This document shows, piece after piece, positions 1 to 10,820 of a stretch of 64,000 nucleotides of DNA. The notes below the pieces were generated by a model. The model did not search any database. It worked only from the letters and a program-made list of their open reading frames with translations, and was not told the origin of the DNA. Source of the DNA: an uncultured Flavobacteriaceae bacterium (GTDB lineage: Bacteria; Bacteroidota; Bacteroidia; Flavobacteriales; Flavobacteriaceae). How positions within the stretch are numbered: position 1 is the stretch's first letter; the number at the start of each line of letters is the position of its first letter. A program made the position numbers and the translations under genes. The DNA is taken from positions 1 to 64,000 of the forward strand of contig CASIAE010000008.1 in assembly GCA_949372605.1 (NCBI GenBank). The letters run 5' to 3'.

Positions 1-1328
1 CGGGAAGGAATAATAAATTCGCAAATCATTCGCTCTCCTTTATTTACGAGACTTAACATCTCACCTTTTCTTAGAGAAACCATTTCAATGGCTTTACCAG
101 AAAGATTGTCTGGTAAGTCAATGGTCAATTCCTCAATAGGTTCATGTTTTTTGCCGTCAATTTCTTTTATAATAACCTGCGGTTGACCAATTTGAAGCTC
201 ATAACCTTCTCGTCTCATGGTCTCAATAAGAACGGACAAGTGCATTACTCCCCTTCCAAAGACCATAAACTTGTCAGCGGAATCAGTTGTTCCCAATCTC
301 ATGGCGAGATTCTTTTCTAGTTCTTTCGCCAAACGATCTTTAATGTGTCTTGAGGTTACAAATTTCCCATCTTTACCAAAAAACGGTGAGTCGTTAATCG
401 TAAACAACATACTCATGGTCGGTTCGTCGATCGCAATCGTCGGAAGCGCCTCAGGCTCAATTGCATCAGCAATCGTGTCTCCAATATTGAAGTTTTCGAG
501 CCCTATTACTGCACAAATATCTCCTGGCTGTACACTTTCTACTGATTTACGACCTAAGCCGTCAAAAATATTGAGTTCCTTAATTTTAGATTTTGTTATT
601 ACTCCGTTGCGGTCCACCAAACTAATATTCATATTTGGTTTTAACTCCCCTCTGAAGAGTCTTCCAATTGCAATTCGTCCCGTGTAAGAGGAATAATCCA
701 AAGAAGTAATTAACATTTGTGTATTTCCTTCTTCAAGCTTGGGTGTTGGAACATGCTCGATAACCATGTCTAATAATGGTTCAACATTCATAGTCTCATT
801 TTTCCAATCATCACTCATCCAGTTGTTCTTGGCAGATCCATATACTGTTGGAAAATCTAACTGCCACTCCTCCGCCCCTAATTCGAACATCAAATCGAAA
901 ACAGATTCGTGAACTTCTTCGGGCTTGCAGTTTTCTTTATCTACCTTGTTGATTACAACCAGAGGCTTTAACTTCAAATCTAATGCTTTCTGGAGCACAA
1001 ATCGAGTTTGAGGCATTGGACCTTCAAATGCATCAACCAATAGGATTGCAGCATCAGCCATGTTTAGCACTCGCTCTACCTCTCCGCCAAAGTCAGCGTG
1101 ACCAGGAGTGTCAATGATGTTTATTTTTGTACCCTTATAATTAACCGATACATTTTTAGATAAAATAGTTATTCCTCGTTCGCGCTCAAGATCATTACTG
1201 TCTAATATCAAATCACCAGTTTGCTCATTTTCTCTGAACAATTCGCAGTGGTGCATTATCTTATCAACCAAAGTTGTTTTACCATGATCTACGTGGGCAA
1301 TAATGGCGATATTTTTAATCGGTGTCAT
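1..1328 (-). CDS. typA: Translational GTPase TypA/BipA, 3' end cut by window edge
   Basis: Reverse-strand translation from ATG at 1328: MTPIKNIAIIAHVDHGKTTLVDKIMHHC...ERERGITILSKNVSVNYKGTKINIIDTPGHADFGGEVERVL; G1-G4 GTPase motifs; absent from the ORF track because it is open at the edge. Confidence 0.95.
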   Translation of the reverse strand, partial: MTPIKNIAIIAHVDHGKTTLVDKIMHHCELFRENEQTGDLILDSNDLERERGITILSKNVSVNYKGTKINIIDTPGHADFGGEVERVLNMADAAILLVDAFEGPMPQTRFVLQKALDLKLKPLVVINKVDKENCKPEEVHESVFDLMFELGAEEWQLDFPTVYGSAKNNWMSDDWKNETMNVEPLLDMVIEHVPTPKLEEGNTQMLITSLDYSSYTGRIAIGRLFRGELKPNMNISLVDRNGVITKSKIKELNIFDGLGRKSVESVQPGDICAVIGLENFNIGDTIADAIEPEALPTIAIDEPTMSMLFTINDSPFFGKDGKFVTSRHIKDRLAKELEKNLAMRLGTTDSADKFMVFGRGVMHLSVLIETMRREGYELQIGQPQVIIKEIDGKKHEPIEELTIDLPDNLSGKAIEMVSLRKGEMLSLVNKGERMICEFIIPS

Positions 1329-1347
1329 CTTATTATTTTTATTCGCG

Positions 1348-1355
1348 CAAATATA
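1348..1355 (-). promoter_or_regulatory. Bacteroidetes -7 promoter box TATATTTG upstream of typA
   Basis: Reverse complement of caaatata; matches TAnnTTTG, 19 nt before the typA ATG. Confidence 0.5.
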
Positions 1356-1538
1356 GGTTTATATACTTAAGAAACTACCCATTAGACATCTACAATTTGA
1401 TCCTTAAACAAGATTATTTTGTAATATGAAGAGTACTCACCTCAAATGATCTAATTTAAGATCGATTTTAAGTTATTCTCATATATATTTTATGATTAAA
1501 AAAAACATTAAATTTGAAATCTTATAAAACCAAAACCA

Positions 1539-2582
1539 ATTAAAAATTCAGAAAATAAAAAAGTATTAGTCACAGGCGGATTAGGATTTATCGGCTCCCA
1601 CACTGTGGTTGAACTTTTAGATGAAGGTTTTGATGTTTTAATCTTGGATGACCTTTCAAATTCTTCAATAGCAGTATTAGATCAGATAAATAAAATCAGT
1701 AATAAAAGACCGCTTTTTGAAAAGCTTGATTTAAAAGATAAAAAAGGAGTTCAAGAACTTTTTTTAAAACACAATGATATTTCGGGCGTGATACACTTTG
1801 CAGCCTCTAAGGCAGTAGGAGAAAGCGTAGTAAAGCCTCTTGAATATTATGAAAACAACTTAGTCCCTTTAATAAACTTGCTTCAAGAAGCAGAAAAAAT
1901 CAATCGATCTTTTTCATTTATTTTTAGCTCCTCTTGCACAGTTTACGGTCAGGCAGACCAACTTCCCATAACCGAAGAAGCACCAATCAAGAAGGCAGAA
2001 TCTCCTTATGGTAACACCAAGCAAATTGGAGAAGAAATACTTTGGGACACGGTCCAATCCAATGACAATTTGAATGTAGTTGCATTGCGATATTTCAACC
2101 CAATTGGCGCACATGAATCTCTTGAAATTGGAGAGTTACCGATCGGAAAACCTCAAAACTTGATTCCTTTCATTACACAAACAGCTGCTGGAATTCATGA
2201 AAAGCTAAATGTTTTTGGAGATGATTATCCAACACCTGACGGAACATGTATTCGAGATTATATTCATGTTGTGGATCTTGCCAAGGCGCACGTAGTTGCA
2301 ATAAAACGGCTGAAAGAAGATAAACAAAATGAAAGTTTTGAGATCTTTAACCTCGGAACTGGAGAAGGAAGTAGTGTTTTGGAAGTAATTAAAACCTTTG
2401 AACGCGTTTCTGGAGAAAAACTAAATTACGAAATTACTGCTCGAAGAGATGGCGATATAGTTGAAGCTTATGCTGACACTTCTAAAGCCAACAATGTTTT
2501 GGGATGGAAAGCAGCGCTAAGCCTAGCGCAAGGAATAAAATCTGCTTGGGATTGGGAAAAAAAAATACGAAATAAATCATGA
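1539..2582 (+). CDS. galE: UDP-glucose 4-epimerase; start uncertain (no ATG/GTG/TTG before the Rossmann motif)
   Basis: In-frame KKVLVTGGLGFIGSHT lies upstream of the track's GTG start at 1605; YGNTK and CIRDYIHVVDLA motifs; adjacent to galK/galT. Confidence 0.88.
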   Translation: MKNSENKKVLVTGGLGFIGSHTVVELLDEGFDVLILDDLSNSSIAVLDQINKISNKRPLFEKLDLKDKKGVQELFLKHNDISGVIHFAASKAVGESVVKPLEYYENNLVPLINLLQEAEKINRSFSFIFSSSCTVYGQADQLPITEEAPIKKAESPYGNTKQIGEEILWDTVQSNDNLNVVALRYFNPIGAHESLEIGELPIGKPQNLIPFITQTAAGIHEKLNVFGDDYPTPDGTCIRDYIHVVDLAKAHVVAIKRLKEDKQNESFEIFNLGTGEGSSVLEVIKTFERVSGEKLNYEITARRDGDIVEAYADTSKANNVLGWKAALSLAQGIKSAWDWEKKIRNKS

Positions 2583-2599
2583 CTATTTAAAATTAAACT

Positions 2600-4262
2600 A
2601 TGAATACAAGTTTTGCCTTTTTAGACTATTTAATTTTTGTTGTATACGCAATCGTTATTCTTGGCGTGGGACTATGGGTTTCCAGGGATAAAGATGGGAA
2701 AGACAAAACCGCTGAAGATTATTTTCTCGCCAGCAAGTCACTTCCGTGGTGGGCAATCGGTGCCTCACTAATTGCGGCTAACATCTCTGCCGAACAATTT
2801 ATTGGCATGTCCGGATCAGGATTTGCCCTTGGTTTGGCAATTGCCTCCTATGAATGGATGGCAGCAATAACACTATTAATTGTAGGAAAATACTTTCTTC
2901 CCATTTTCATAGAAAAAGGACTCTACACGATTCCGGAATTTGTTGAAAAACGATTTTCCACCAACTTAAAAACCATTTTAGCCGTTTTTTGGATTGCGCT
3001 ATATGTATTCGTAAACCTTGCCTCCGTGATGTATCTAGGGGGACTTGCCATAGAAACTATTATCGGGATTGATATGGTTTATGCTGTGATCGGTTTGGCG
3101 CTTTTTGCTGCAGCTTATTCCTTATATGGAGGGCTTTCAGCAGTGGCTTGGACAGATATTATTCAAGTTGTTTTTCTGGTACTTGGTGGGGTTGTTACCA
3201 CTTACCTTGCGTTGGACACCGTCTCACAAGGCGAAGGGGTGATTGAAGGGTTAAAAACAATCTATGCTGCTGCCCCCGACCGTTTTGAAATGATTCTTGA
3301 CAGAAGTAATCCTGAGTACAATAACCTTCCTGGTATAGGAGTGCTTGTTGGAGGATTATGGGTTGCCAACCTATATTATTGGGGTTTCAACCAATACATC
3401 ATCCAAAGAACACTTGCAGCGAAATCATCTAAAAGAGTCTCAAAAAGGAATTCTTTTTGCCGCAGGATTAAAATTGATTATACCTTTTATTGTTGTAATT
3501 CCTGGAATTGCAGCTTATGTCATTGTAAATGACCCTGAGATACTTGCAAGTCTAGGAAATAATGGCGCTGCCAACATCCCCTCAGCAGGTTCTGCTGATA
3601 AGGCTTATCCATGGTTGATGCAGTTTTTACCCACAGGGTTTAAAGGAATTGCTTTTGCGGCATTAACAGCAGCCATTGTCTCCTCTTTGGCCTCAATGTT
3701 AAATTCCACCTCAACGATTTTCACCATGGACATATACAAACAGTTCATAAATCCAAATGCAAGTGACAAACAAACAGTGAAAGTTGGACGTCTTTCCGCC
3801 GCTGTTGCGCTTGTCATTGGAGCCACAATGGCACCCCTTTTAGGAGGAATAGACCAAGCTTTTCAATTCATTCAAGAGTATACAGGAGTCGTTAGTCCTG
3901 GAATTCTAGCCGTATTTATGTTGGGTCTATTTTGGAAAAAAACAACCAACAAAGGAGCTATTTGGGGAGCTTTAACTTCGATCCCTATTGCGCTTTATCT
4001 TAAAACAGGTGGAAAAGGCTGGTTTGATGGCACTGCAATGGAAGCTGTTTTTCCGAAACTCCCTTGGATGGATCAGATGGGATTAACAGCCCTATTGACC
4101 ATGGCAGTCATCATATTAGTTAGTTGGATGGAAAACAAAGGAAAAGATGACAGTAAGGCGATTGAATTAAATAAGGGGATTTTCAAAACAAGTCCGTTGT
4201 TCAATATTGGTGCATTTGCTACATTAATTATTTTAACCGTGGTCTACACCTTATTTTGGTAA
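2600..4262 (+). pseudogene. Sodium:solute symporter (SSS family, likely galactose uptake), frameshifted near 3425-3440
   Basis: Two overlapping ORFs (2600-3532 and 3345-4262) join as ...YYWGFNQYIIQRTLAAKS/LKESQKGILFAAGLKLIIPFIVVIPG...; one-base shift at gaaatcatctaaaagag; located inside the gal operon. Confidence 0.8.
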
Positions 4263-4266
4263 TAAA

Positions 4267-5388
4267 ATGAATACAGATTCACCAGAAATAATCGTTCATG
4301 CGCCAGGTAGGATAAACCTTATTGGTGAACACATTGATTATAATGGAGGATATGTACTGCCTGCAGCAATTGATTTAAAAATAAAATTTAGATTTAGGAA
4401 AAAGCAAAATTCCATTTGTACTGTTACTTCAGAATCTCAGGGATCTTTTGAATTTAATCTTAATGAAGAGCTCCAAACCAAAGAAAATCACTGGGGCAAT
4501 TATGTCCTAGGGGTTGTCGCGGGTATAAGAGATTTACATCCAGGAAAGCTACAGGGATTTGATTGTGAGTTTAAAAGCGAATTGCCCATTGGATCGGGCA
4601 TAAGCTCATCTGCTGCGCTTGAATGCGGCATTGCTAAGGGACTCAACGAATTGTTTGGCCTGGGTCTCAGCAATTATGAAATGATCGAAATTGCCCGCGT
4701 TGCAGAGCATAACTTTGTCGGAACGAAATGCGGTGTGATGGATCAGTTTGCAGTGATGATGGGTGAAGAAAAAAAGTTGATACTACTCAATTGTGAAACT
4801 TTAGCGTATGATATCATAGATGCGGATTTCTCTCCCTATCAAATCGTTTTGCTTAACACCAATGTCTCGCACAACCTCTCAACGAGTGCTTATAACACAC
4901 GAAGATCAGAATGTGAATTGGCTTTAAAAATAATCAGTAAAGATTATTCAGAGTATAAACAATTGGCAAACATACCTCTATCAATAATTGAGAAATACAA
5001 GGAGAAACTAAGTGTAGATGTTTTAAACAGAGCTAGTTATGTATCTATGGAAAACTCAAGAACCAAAGAAGCTGCGGAAGTGATTCAGAAGGGGCAGATA
5101 AAGCGTTTTGGAGAGCTGATGTACCAATCACATGAAGGGCTTACAAATAAATACAATGTGAGTTGTGATGAATTGGACTTTTTGGTAGACTATTCAAAAG
5201 ACTTTGACCAAGTGATTGGTGCAAGGATGATGGGTGGAGGATTTGGAGGATGTACCATCAATTTAATTCATCAAGATGGATTAAAGGATTTTATTAGTTA
5301 CATTTCAGAAGCCTACCAAAATAGATTTCATATTAAAATAACCCCCATCACGGTAGCAACTTCAGATGGGGTAACCATTGAAAACTAA
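4267..5388 (+). CDS. galK: Galactokinase
   Basis: APGRINLIGEHIDYNGGYVLPAAID, ELPIGSGISSSAALECG, MMGGGFGGC motifs. Confidence 0.96.
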   Translation: MNTDSPEIIVHAPGRINLIGEHIDYNGGYVLPAAIDLKIKFRFRKKQNSICTVTSESQGSFEFNLNEELQTKENHWGNYVLGVVAGIRDLHPGKLQGFDCEFKSELPIGSGISSSAALECGIAKGLNELFGLGLSNYEMIEIARVAEHNFVGTKCGVMDQFAVMMGEEKKLILLNCETLAYDIIDADFSPYQIVLLNTNVSHNLSTSAYNTRRSECELALKIISKDYSEYKQLANIPLSIIEKYKEKLSVDVLNRASYVSMENSRTKEAAEVIQKGQIKRFGELMYQSHEGLTNKYNVSCDELDFLVDYSKDFDQVIGARMMGGGFGGCTINLIHQDGLKDFISYISEAYQNRFHIKITPITVATSDGVTIEN

Positions 5389-6425
5389 TGAATTCTGAAT
5401 TTAACAAAAGGCCGCACAGAAGAAAAAATATTTTAACAGGGGAATGGATTTTAGTTTCTCCCCACAGAACCAAAAGACCTTGGCAGGGAAAGGAAGAAAA
5501 GCAGCAACACAAAGAAGCAATCTCCTATGATCCAAAATGCTATTTATGCCCAGGAAATGAACGTGCAGGAGGTGGAGTAAATCCAGATTACAAAGAAACC
5601 TATAGCTTTAAAAATGATTATGCTGCAATTCTTAACGGCCCATTTGAAAGCACCAAAGATGGGCTTTTAGAAGCTGAAACCGAAACTGGATTATGCAAAG
5701 TTATCTGTTATGCTCCTGATCATTCGCTTACCCTTCCTCTGATGGAGGATCACCAAATTTTAAGTGTAGTTGATCTTTGGCAAAAAGAGTATCAGGAATT
5801 GGGAGCCATGGACGCAATCAATCATGTGCAAATATTCGAAAACAAAGGTGAAATCATGGGTTGTTCCAATCCACACCCCCATGGGCAAATATGGGCACAA
5901 CTTTCAATTCCTCAAGAGGTTCAAAAAAAGCACAAGAACCAAGAGGACTATTGGAATAAAAACAACAAAGGTTTACTAAAAGATTATATCGATTTAGAGC
6001 TTAGGAAAAATGAAAGAATAATCGTTGAAAACGAAACGTTTGTAGCTTTGATTCCCTACTGGGCAGTTTGGCCTTATGAATCGATGATTGTTCCTAAAAA
6101 ACAACATCAATCAATTCTGACTCTTTCTAATGCTGAAAAAAAAGATTTCGGATCAATAATAAAAACGCTAACCATCAAGTACGATAATCTTTTTGGTGTT
6201 TCGTTTCCTTATTCAGCAGGGATCCACCAGGCTCCAACCAATAGTATGTCAAATGAGTTCTGGCACTTTCACATGTCTTTTTACCCTCCTTTGCTGCGCT
6301 CAGCAGAAGTTAAAAAGTTTATGGTAGGTTATGAAATGTTTGCGACACCGCAACGAGACATTACTGCAGAACAAGCAGCAGAAAAACTTAAATCATGTAG
6401 TGAAATTCATTATTCTAAGGCTTAA
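5388..6425 (+). CDS. galT: UDP-glucose--hexose-1-phosphate uridylyltransferase
   Basis: NILTGEWILVSPHRTKRPWQG, SNPHPHGQIWA active-site HPH motif; overlaps the galK stop. Confidence 0.96.
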   Translation: MNSEFNKRPHRRKNILTGEWILVSPHRTKRPWQGKEEKQQHKEAISYDPKCYLCPGNERAGGGVNPDYKETYSFKNDYAAILNGPFESTKDGLLEAETETGLCKVICYAPDHSLTLPLMEDHQILSVVDLWQKEYQELGAMDAINHVQIFENKGEIMGCSNPHPHGQIWAQLSIPQEVQKKHKNQEDYWNKNNKGLLKDYIDLELRKNERIIVENETFVALIPYWAVWPYESMIVPKKQHQSILTLSNAEKKDFGSIIKTLTIKYDNLFGVSFPYSAGIHQAPTNSMSNEFWHFHMSFYPPLLRSAEVKKFMVGYEMFATPQRDITAEQAAEKLKSCSEIHYSKA

Positions 6426-6452
6426 ACATTAATAAAATATTAGATTTAAAGC

Positions 6453-6488
6453 AAAAAAAAACTCCTAATTAAATTAGGAGTTTTTTTT
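6453..6488. terminator. Bidirectional intrinsic terminator between convergent galT and the OmpA-like gene
   Basis: aaaaaactcctaatt/aaattaggagtttttttt inverted repeat flanked by A and T tracts. Confidence 0.8.
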
Positions 6489-6508
6489 GATTAATAGATA
6501 AAGGAAAC

Positions 6509-7840
6509 TTATTCCCCTATTTTAATTACGACTCTTCTGTCAAATACGACTCTTCTATTAGCAGCTCTTCCGCCTTTAGTGATATTGTCAGCAACTGGTT
6601 TTGTCTCACCATATGCTTTAGTTTCTAGGCGGTTTGCATCTATTCCGGCAGCGATAAGTGCATCTTTTACACTATTGGCACGTTTGTCGGATAGTTTCTG
6701 ATTGTATTCAGAGCTACCATCTTCTGAGGCATGACCTTCTATTGTGATTGAAGCATCTGGATACTCTTCTAATACAGCTTTCAAATCATTCAATTTAGAG
6801 ATAGCATTATTAGGGACTGAATAACTATCAGCTCTAAAAAGAATTTTAGAATTATCTCCTTGTAAGAAATCTATTAATTTTTGAGGAACTGCAGGGCAAC
6901 CATTATTGGCAGCATCGCCTGCTTCTTCTGGACAAGCATCGTCTTTATCTGCAACACCATCTCCATCACCATCATCCCATGGGCAACCGTTATTGGCTAC
7001 ATCACCTACTTGCTCTGGACATTTGTCTAAATTATCAGCAACACCATCTCCGTCAGAATCTGGGCAACCATTCATTTCAGCGCTTCCAGCTTTGTCTGGA
7101 CAGGCATCTTCGTTATCTGCAATACCGTCTCCATCTTGGTCAGGACATCCGTTCATTTCAGCACTTCCGGCTTCTTCGGGACAAGCGTCTTTATTGTCAG
7201 GAATTCCATCACCGTCAGTATCAGGACATCCTTCGAATTCTTTTAAACCAGGAATTTCTGGACAAACATCTTTTTTATCAGAAACACCATCCTTATCAGA
7301 ATCCTGCACTCCAAAATTATAGCTTACTCCAATTACGTGCTGTAAGTGATTGTATGCTCCTTTTTCACTTGCAGAACGATAAGAAGTACTCGCGTTAATT
7401 GCCCAATTATCAGTGAAGTAATAGTTTAATCCTACTCCTCCTAAAGTAGTTCTTGCAGCTTCGGTTGATGGGAAGTTTCCACCTTTACTTAAATCTGTAC
7501 CAAATTTAGAAATCCCATATCCAGCAAATAAATAAGGAACATATTTTCCTTCTGTAATGTTAAACTTCACTATACCATCTACTGATAGATAGTCTGATGA
7601 GATACTATTAACATCAAAAGAGTTCTTAGCAAACTGAGCTCCGATAGAAAATCCTCCAGCAATATAACGGGAAAGGCTCAAATGAGGCACTCCAAAACCA
7701 GTTTTAGAGTCAACTGCGTCATCTTGTATACCAACTATATTTGCCCCAATGCTAACAGCCCAAGGGTTTTCAGAAGTTTGTGCGTTTGAGACTATCGTTA
7801 CAAAAAATAAAGCAACTATAAGATAATTTATATTTTTCAT
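6509..7840 (-). CDS. OmpA-family outer membrane protein with thrombospondin type 3 Ca-binding repeats
   Basis: N-terminal beta-barrel-like region; repeated [28 protein letters not shown]; C-terminal [31 protein letters not shown]. Confidence 0.92.
   Translation of the reverse strand: MKNINYLIVALFFVTIVSNAQTSENPWAVSIGANIVGIQDDAVDSKTGFGVPHLSLSRYIAGGFSIGAQFAKNSFDVNSISSDYLSVDGIVKFNITEGKYVPYLFAGYGISKFGTDLSKGGNFPSTEAARTTLGGVGLNYYFTDNWAINASTSYRSASEKGAYNHLQHVIGVSYNFGVQDSDKDGVSDKKDVCPEIPGLKEFEGCPDTDGDGIPDNKDACPEEAGSAEMNGCPDQDGDGIADNEDACPDKAGSAEMNGCPDSDGDGVADNLDKCPEQVGDVANNGCPWDDGDGDGVADKDDACPEEAGDAANNGCPAVPQKLIDFLQGDNSKILFRADSYSVPNNAISKLNDLKAVLEEYPDASITIEGHASEDGSSEYNQKLSDKRANSVKDALIAAGIDANRLETKAYGETKPVADNITKGGRAANRRVVFDRRVVIKIGE
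6906..7290 (-). repeat. Array of thrombospondin type 3-like repeats within the OmpA-family CDS
   Basis: Recurring D.DGDG..DN.D.CP.......NGCP units in the translation. Confidence 0.85.
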
Positions 7841-7854
7841 TTTTAATATTTATT

Positions 7855-7862
7855 CAAAAGTA
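7855..7862 (-). promoter_or_regulatory. -7 box TACTTTTG upstream of the OmpA-like gene
   Basis: Reverse complement of caaaagta, 14 nt before the ATG; TAnnTTTG consensus. Confidence 0.45.
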
Positions 7863-7906
7863 AAATTATTTATCTAATATAACTAAATTTTTATTTTAAA
7901 AAGCAA

Positions 7907-8809
7907 TTATATATCACAAAGAATTACTGAACTTCTTAGTGAATTCAAAGCATCTTTATATTTAGGAATAAATTCTTGAGCAACATACCCCTTGAATCCT
8001 GTTTCGAAAATTACTTTCATAATGGCGGGGTAAAAAAGTTCTTGTGTTTCATCAATCTCGTTTCGCCCAGGAACTCCAGCTGTATGATAGTGTCCAAAAT
8101 ATTGATGATTCTCTTTTATGGTTCTTATAATATCTCCCTCACTGATTTGCATGTGATAAATATCATAAAGTAGTTTAAAGTTTTCGGAACCTAATCTTTT
8201 GCAGAGCTCAACTCCCCATTTAGAATTGTCACACATATAATCGGGATGATCAACTTTAGAATTGAATAATTCCATCTGAAGAACTACACCTCTTTTTTCA
8301 GCAAGCCCAATGATCTCCTTTAATCCTTTGGCACAATTTTCGAGTCCAGCTTCATCATTAATACCACGCCTGTTGCCGCTAAAACAGATGAGATTGGTAT
8401 AGCCTGCATCTGCGACTAAATCAATATACTTCTTATAGTTCTCAATCAATTCCGGATGATATTGTGGATCATTAAAACCTTCAGTTAGGCTAATTTCAGC
8501 ACCATTGCACATTGTTGAATCGAGATTGTGTTTTTTAAGAATGTGCCAATCTTTTGGCCCAATTAAATCAACACCTGTTATGCCCATTTTCTTGATTTCA
8601 ACTGCAAATTCGTCTAAAGGAATATCTCCATAGCACCATTTGCAAACCGAATGATTAATGTTTCCTTTCATTAATATTTTTGTTTTATTACTTTCTGTTT
8701 TATATGAATTTAATGCCAATGCATCAGCCATAGACAGGCTTGTTGTTGCAAGTAAAATTTTCTTAATTGCTGTTCTTCTTTGTGGTTCTATCTTTGAATT
8801 ATTCATCAT
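7907..8809 (-). CDS. Sugar phosphate isomerase/epimerase (hydroxypyruvate isomerase-like TIM barrel) with signal-like N-terminus
   Basis: N-term QRRTAIKKILLATTSLSMADALAL; LLYDIYHMQISEGDIIRTIKEN..YFGHYHTAGVPGRNEIDETQELFYPAIM. Confidence 0.85.
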   Translation of the reverse strand: MMNNSKIEPQRRTAIKKILLATTSLSMADALALNSYKTESNKTKILMKGNINHSVCKWCYGDIPLDEFAVEIKKMGITGVDLIGPKDWHILKKHNLDSTMCNGAEISLTEGFNDPQYHPELIENYKKYIDLVADAGYTNLICFSGNRRGINDEAGLENCAKGLKEIIGLAEKRGVVLQMELFNSKVDHPDYMCDNSKWGVELCKRLGSENFKLLYDIYHMQISEGDIIRTIKENHQYFGHYHTAGVPGRNEIDETQELFYPAIMKVIFETGFKGYVAQEFIPKYKDALNSLRSSVILCDI

Positions 8810-8814
8810 GATTT

Positions 8815-9621
8815 TTATCTGACACGTGATCGAATTACGATATTGTGCAACAACTTATTTGATAATCTTTTTAAAAATACGCCTAATTTTTCTTTTCCTC
8901 CTATGGACACTTCCCACTTCTTTTGGTCAATTGCTTGTATCATTTTTCTTACAAAATAAATGACATTCAGCCCCTTTCGAGTGGCTTGGTCATCTTTTCC
9001 CATCGCATTGCCATCTCCTCGTATAGAATTCAAGGCAATAGGGGTTGCAACAAAACCAGGACAAACCATGGTTACAATAACATTATCTTTTTGATGTTCC
9101 ATTCGTAAAACATCAAAAAAACCGTGAAGGGCATGTTTTGCTCCACAATAACCTGATCGATAGGGAGAACCAAATTTACCCATAACACTACTCACAACAA
9201 CATAATGTCCTGATTGCTGTGAAATAAAATAAGGAAGAATCGCCCTTGAAAGGGCTACGGTTCCTAAATAATCAATCTCTATTAATTTTTTAAACACGTC
9301 GAATTTAGAGTCTATGATTAATGAACGTTGGCTAATTCCAGCATTATTTATTAAAACATCTACCCTTCCGAAAAATAAAAGCGCCTTCTCAACTTGCTTT
9401 GGTGCTGAATCAAAATCATTTATATCAAAAGGAAGTATTTCAATTTTAGCCCCCCCCTTAGAGCTTTCTTTAAACTTAAATAAAACCTCAGCTCTTCTCG
9501 CTGAGAGAATCAGGTTTATATTTCGTTTGGAATACTGTTTTGCCAATTCAGCTCCAATTCCTGAAGAAGCGCCAGTTATCCATACTACAGGGGTTAAATT
9601 ATCCATTTTTTTGTGAGCCAT
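8815..9621 (-). CDS. SDR family oxidoreductase
   Basis: VVWITGASSGIGAELAKQ, DVLINNAGISQRS, SSVMGKFGSPYRSGYCGAKHAL motifs. Confidence 0.92.
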   Translation of the reverse strand: MAHKKMDNLTPVVWITGASSGIGAELAKQYSKRNINLILSARRAEVLFKFKESSKGGAKIEILPFDINDFDSAPKQVEKALLFFGRVDVLINNAGISQRSLIIDSKFDVFKKLIEIDYLGTVALSRAILPYFISQQSGHYVVVSSVMGKFGSPYRSGYCGAKHALHGFFDVLRMEHQKDNVIVTMVCPGFVATPIALNSIRGDGNAMGKDDQATRKGLNVIYFVRKMIQAIDQKKWEVSIGGKEKLGVFLKRLSNKLLHNIVIRSRVR

Positions 9622-9668
9622 TCTATTTAAAAGGTATGCTTTTAGTTTTCAACCGATTCAACTGATTG

Positions 9669-10676
9669 TTATTGATTAACCTCAAACCAATGGTTTACAC
9701 GTTCTTGAGCGTTCTCTTGAATGTCTCCCCAAAAAAGATTGATGTCTGCGTAATGGTAATTTTTTACTACAGACAATAAAATTCGACCCGGAATTTTAGG
9801 AACACTAGACCACAACAATCCGTCAATTTTCTTAACCCTTAAACTTTTAGGATAAAGTTTCAAATCTTTACTTAAAAGCCCTTTATGATCATCAACATCT
9901 GATTCAACCTGATTGTCCCAAGTGATAGGATTGGTTACAACTCCCCCAACGAACCATCGCTCATAATTTTTTGGAAGTTTGTTCATTTTAAAGGTATTCC
10001 AGCTAACAAAACCACCAATATCTTTAGGGTTTGTTAAAGGCTTTATGGTTTTGAATTCATCTTTGTAGATACGAGTTCCAATTAAATAAGCCGCAACTAG
10101 TTGGTTTTGAAGCAGTCGATCATCAAAAAAGTCTTTAATCAGTTGGCGGGCATGCATGCTTCCTTGACTGTGAGCTGCAATGATAATCGGCTTGTCTTTG
10201 TTATAATGTTTTAAATAATATTGGAATGCATTTTTCACATCTTCATAAGCAACATTCCATGCTGGCAAACCTTGATCTTTGTACCCATCTACAAAAATTC
10301 GATAATGTGTTTGTCTATAAAATGGTACGTATAAATTTCCAGCAGCTGCAAAAGCAGAGGCTTGGTATTTAACAGCAATAGATCTAACATAATCTTTTGT
10401 TGATTCGATCGTAACATCTGCATTCCAATTCGAATTTTTTTTATCTGTAAATAAGGTTGGATAAACAAAAAAAACATCGGCTCTTTTAGATGCTTTTTCC
10501 TTAATCAATGGTATTAAGTCTTCAGGGTAATTACCAGGCAATACAGCCCAACTTTCTGTTTTTGAATAATCTGGTTTGGCCGGAGTTTTATTCTGATCAA
10601 AGGCAACTGAATCATAATTTGTTTTGCAAGCTGCAAAAAACATAAAAATATATAGTGTGATAATTTTCTTTTTCAT
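9669..10676 (-). CDS. DUF3089 domain-containing lipoprotein (alpha/beta-hydrolase-like)
   Basis: Lipobox-like FFAACK; PIIIAAHSQGSMHARQLI nucleophile elbow. Confidence 0.8.
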   Translation of the reverse strand: MKKKIITLYIFMFFAACKTNYDSVAFDQNKTPAKPDYSKTESWAVLPGNYPEDLIPLIKEKASKRADVFFVYPTLFTDKKNSNWNADVTIESTKDYVRSIAVKYQASAFAAAGNLYVPFYRQTHYRIFVDGYKDQGLPAWNVAYEDVKNAFQYYLKHYNKDKPIIIAAHSQGSMHARQLIKDFFDDRLLQNQLVAAYLIGTRIYKDEFKTIKPLTNPKDIGGFVSWNTFKMNKLPKNYERWFVGGVVTNPITWDNQVESDVDDHKGLLSKDLKLYPKSLRVKKIDGLLWSSVPKIPGRILLSVVKNYHYADINLFWGDIQENAQERVNHWFEVNQ

Positions 10677-10686
10677 AAGATGGAGA

Positions 10687-10694
10687 CAAATATA
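10687..10694 (-). promoter_or_regulatory. -7 box TATATTTG upstream of the DUF3089 gene
   Basis: Reverse complement of caaatata, 10 nt before the ATG. Confidence 0.45.
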
Positions 10695-10820
10695 AAATAT
10701 TGAAAATTATAAACATCCATGACCTAAGGATTTTAAATTAATTAAAATGTAAACAGGTAAAATAGTATATTTACTTTTTATTCTTATAGTCAGTTATTAT
10801 TTACTAAAAAACTAATCACC

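Noticed and set aside
217-687. 156 aa plus-strand ORF
   Set aside because: Antisense shadow of the minus-strand typA gene, which has full GTPase motifs
6906-7290. Possible CRISPR-like periodic repeats
   Set aside because: Period and sequence are explained by protein-coding TSP3 repeats; no conserved DNA repeat with unique spacers
6906-7398. Plus-strand ORFs of 138 and 139 aa
   Set aside because: Antisense to the OmpA/TSP3 repeats; low-complexity translations caused by the repeated codons
7907-10676. Candidate novel operon: TIM-barrel isomerase, SDR, DUF3089
   Set aside because: DUF3089 has its own promoter box and the functions do not suggest a joint pathway; not enough evidence
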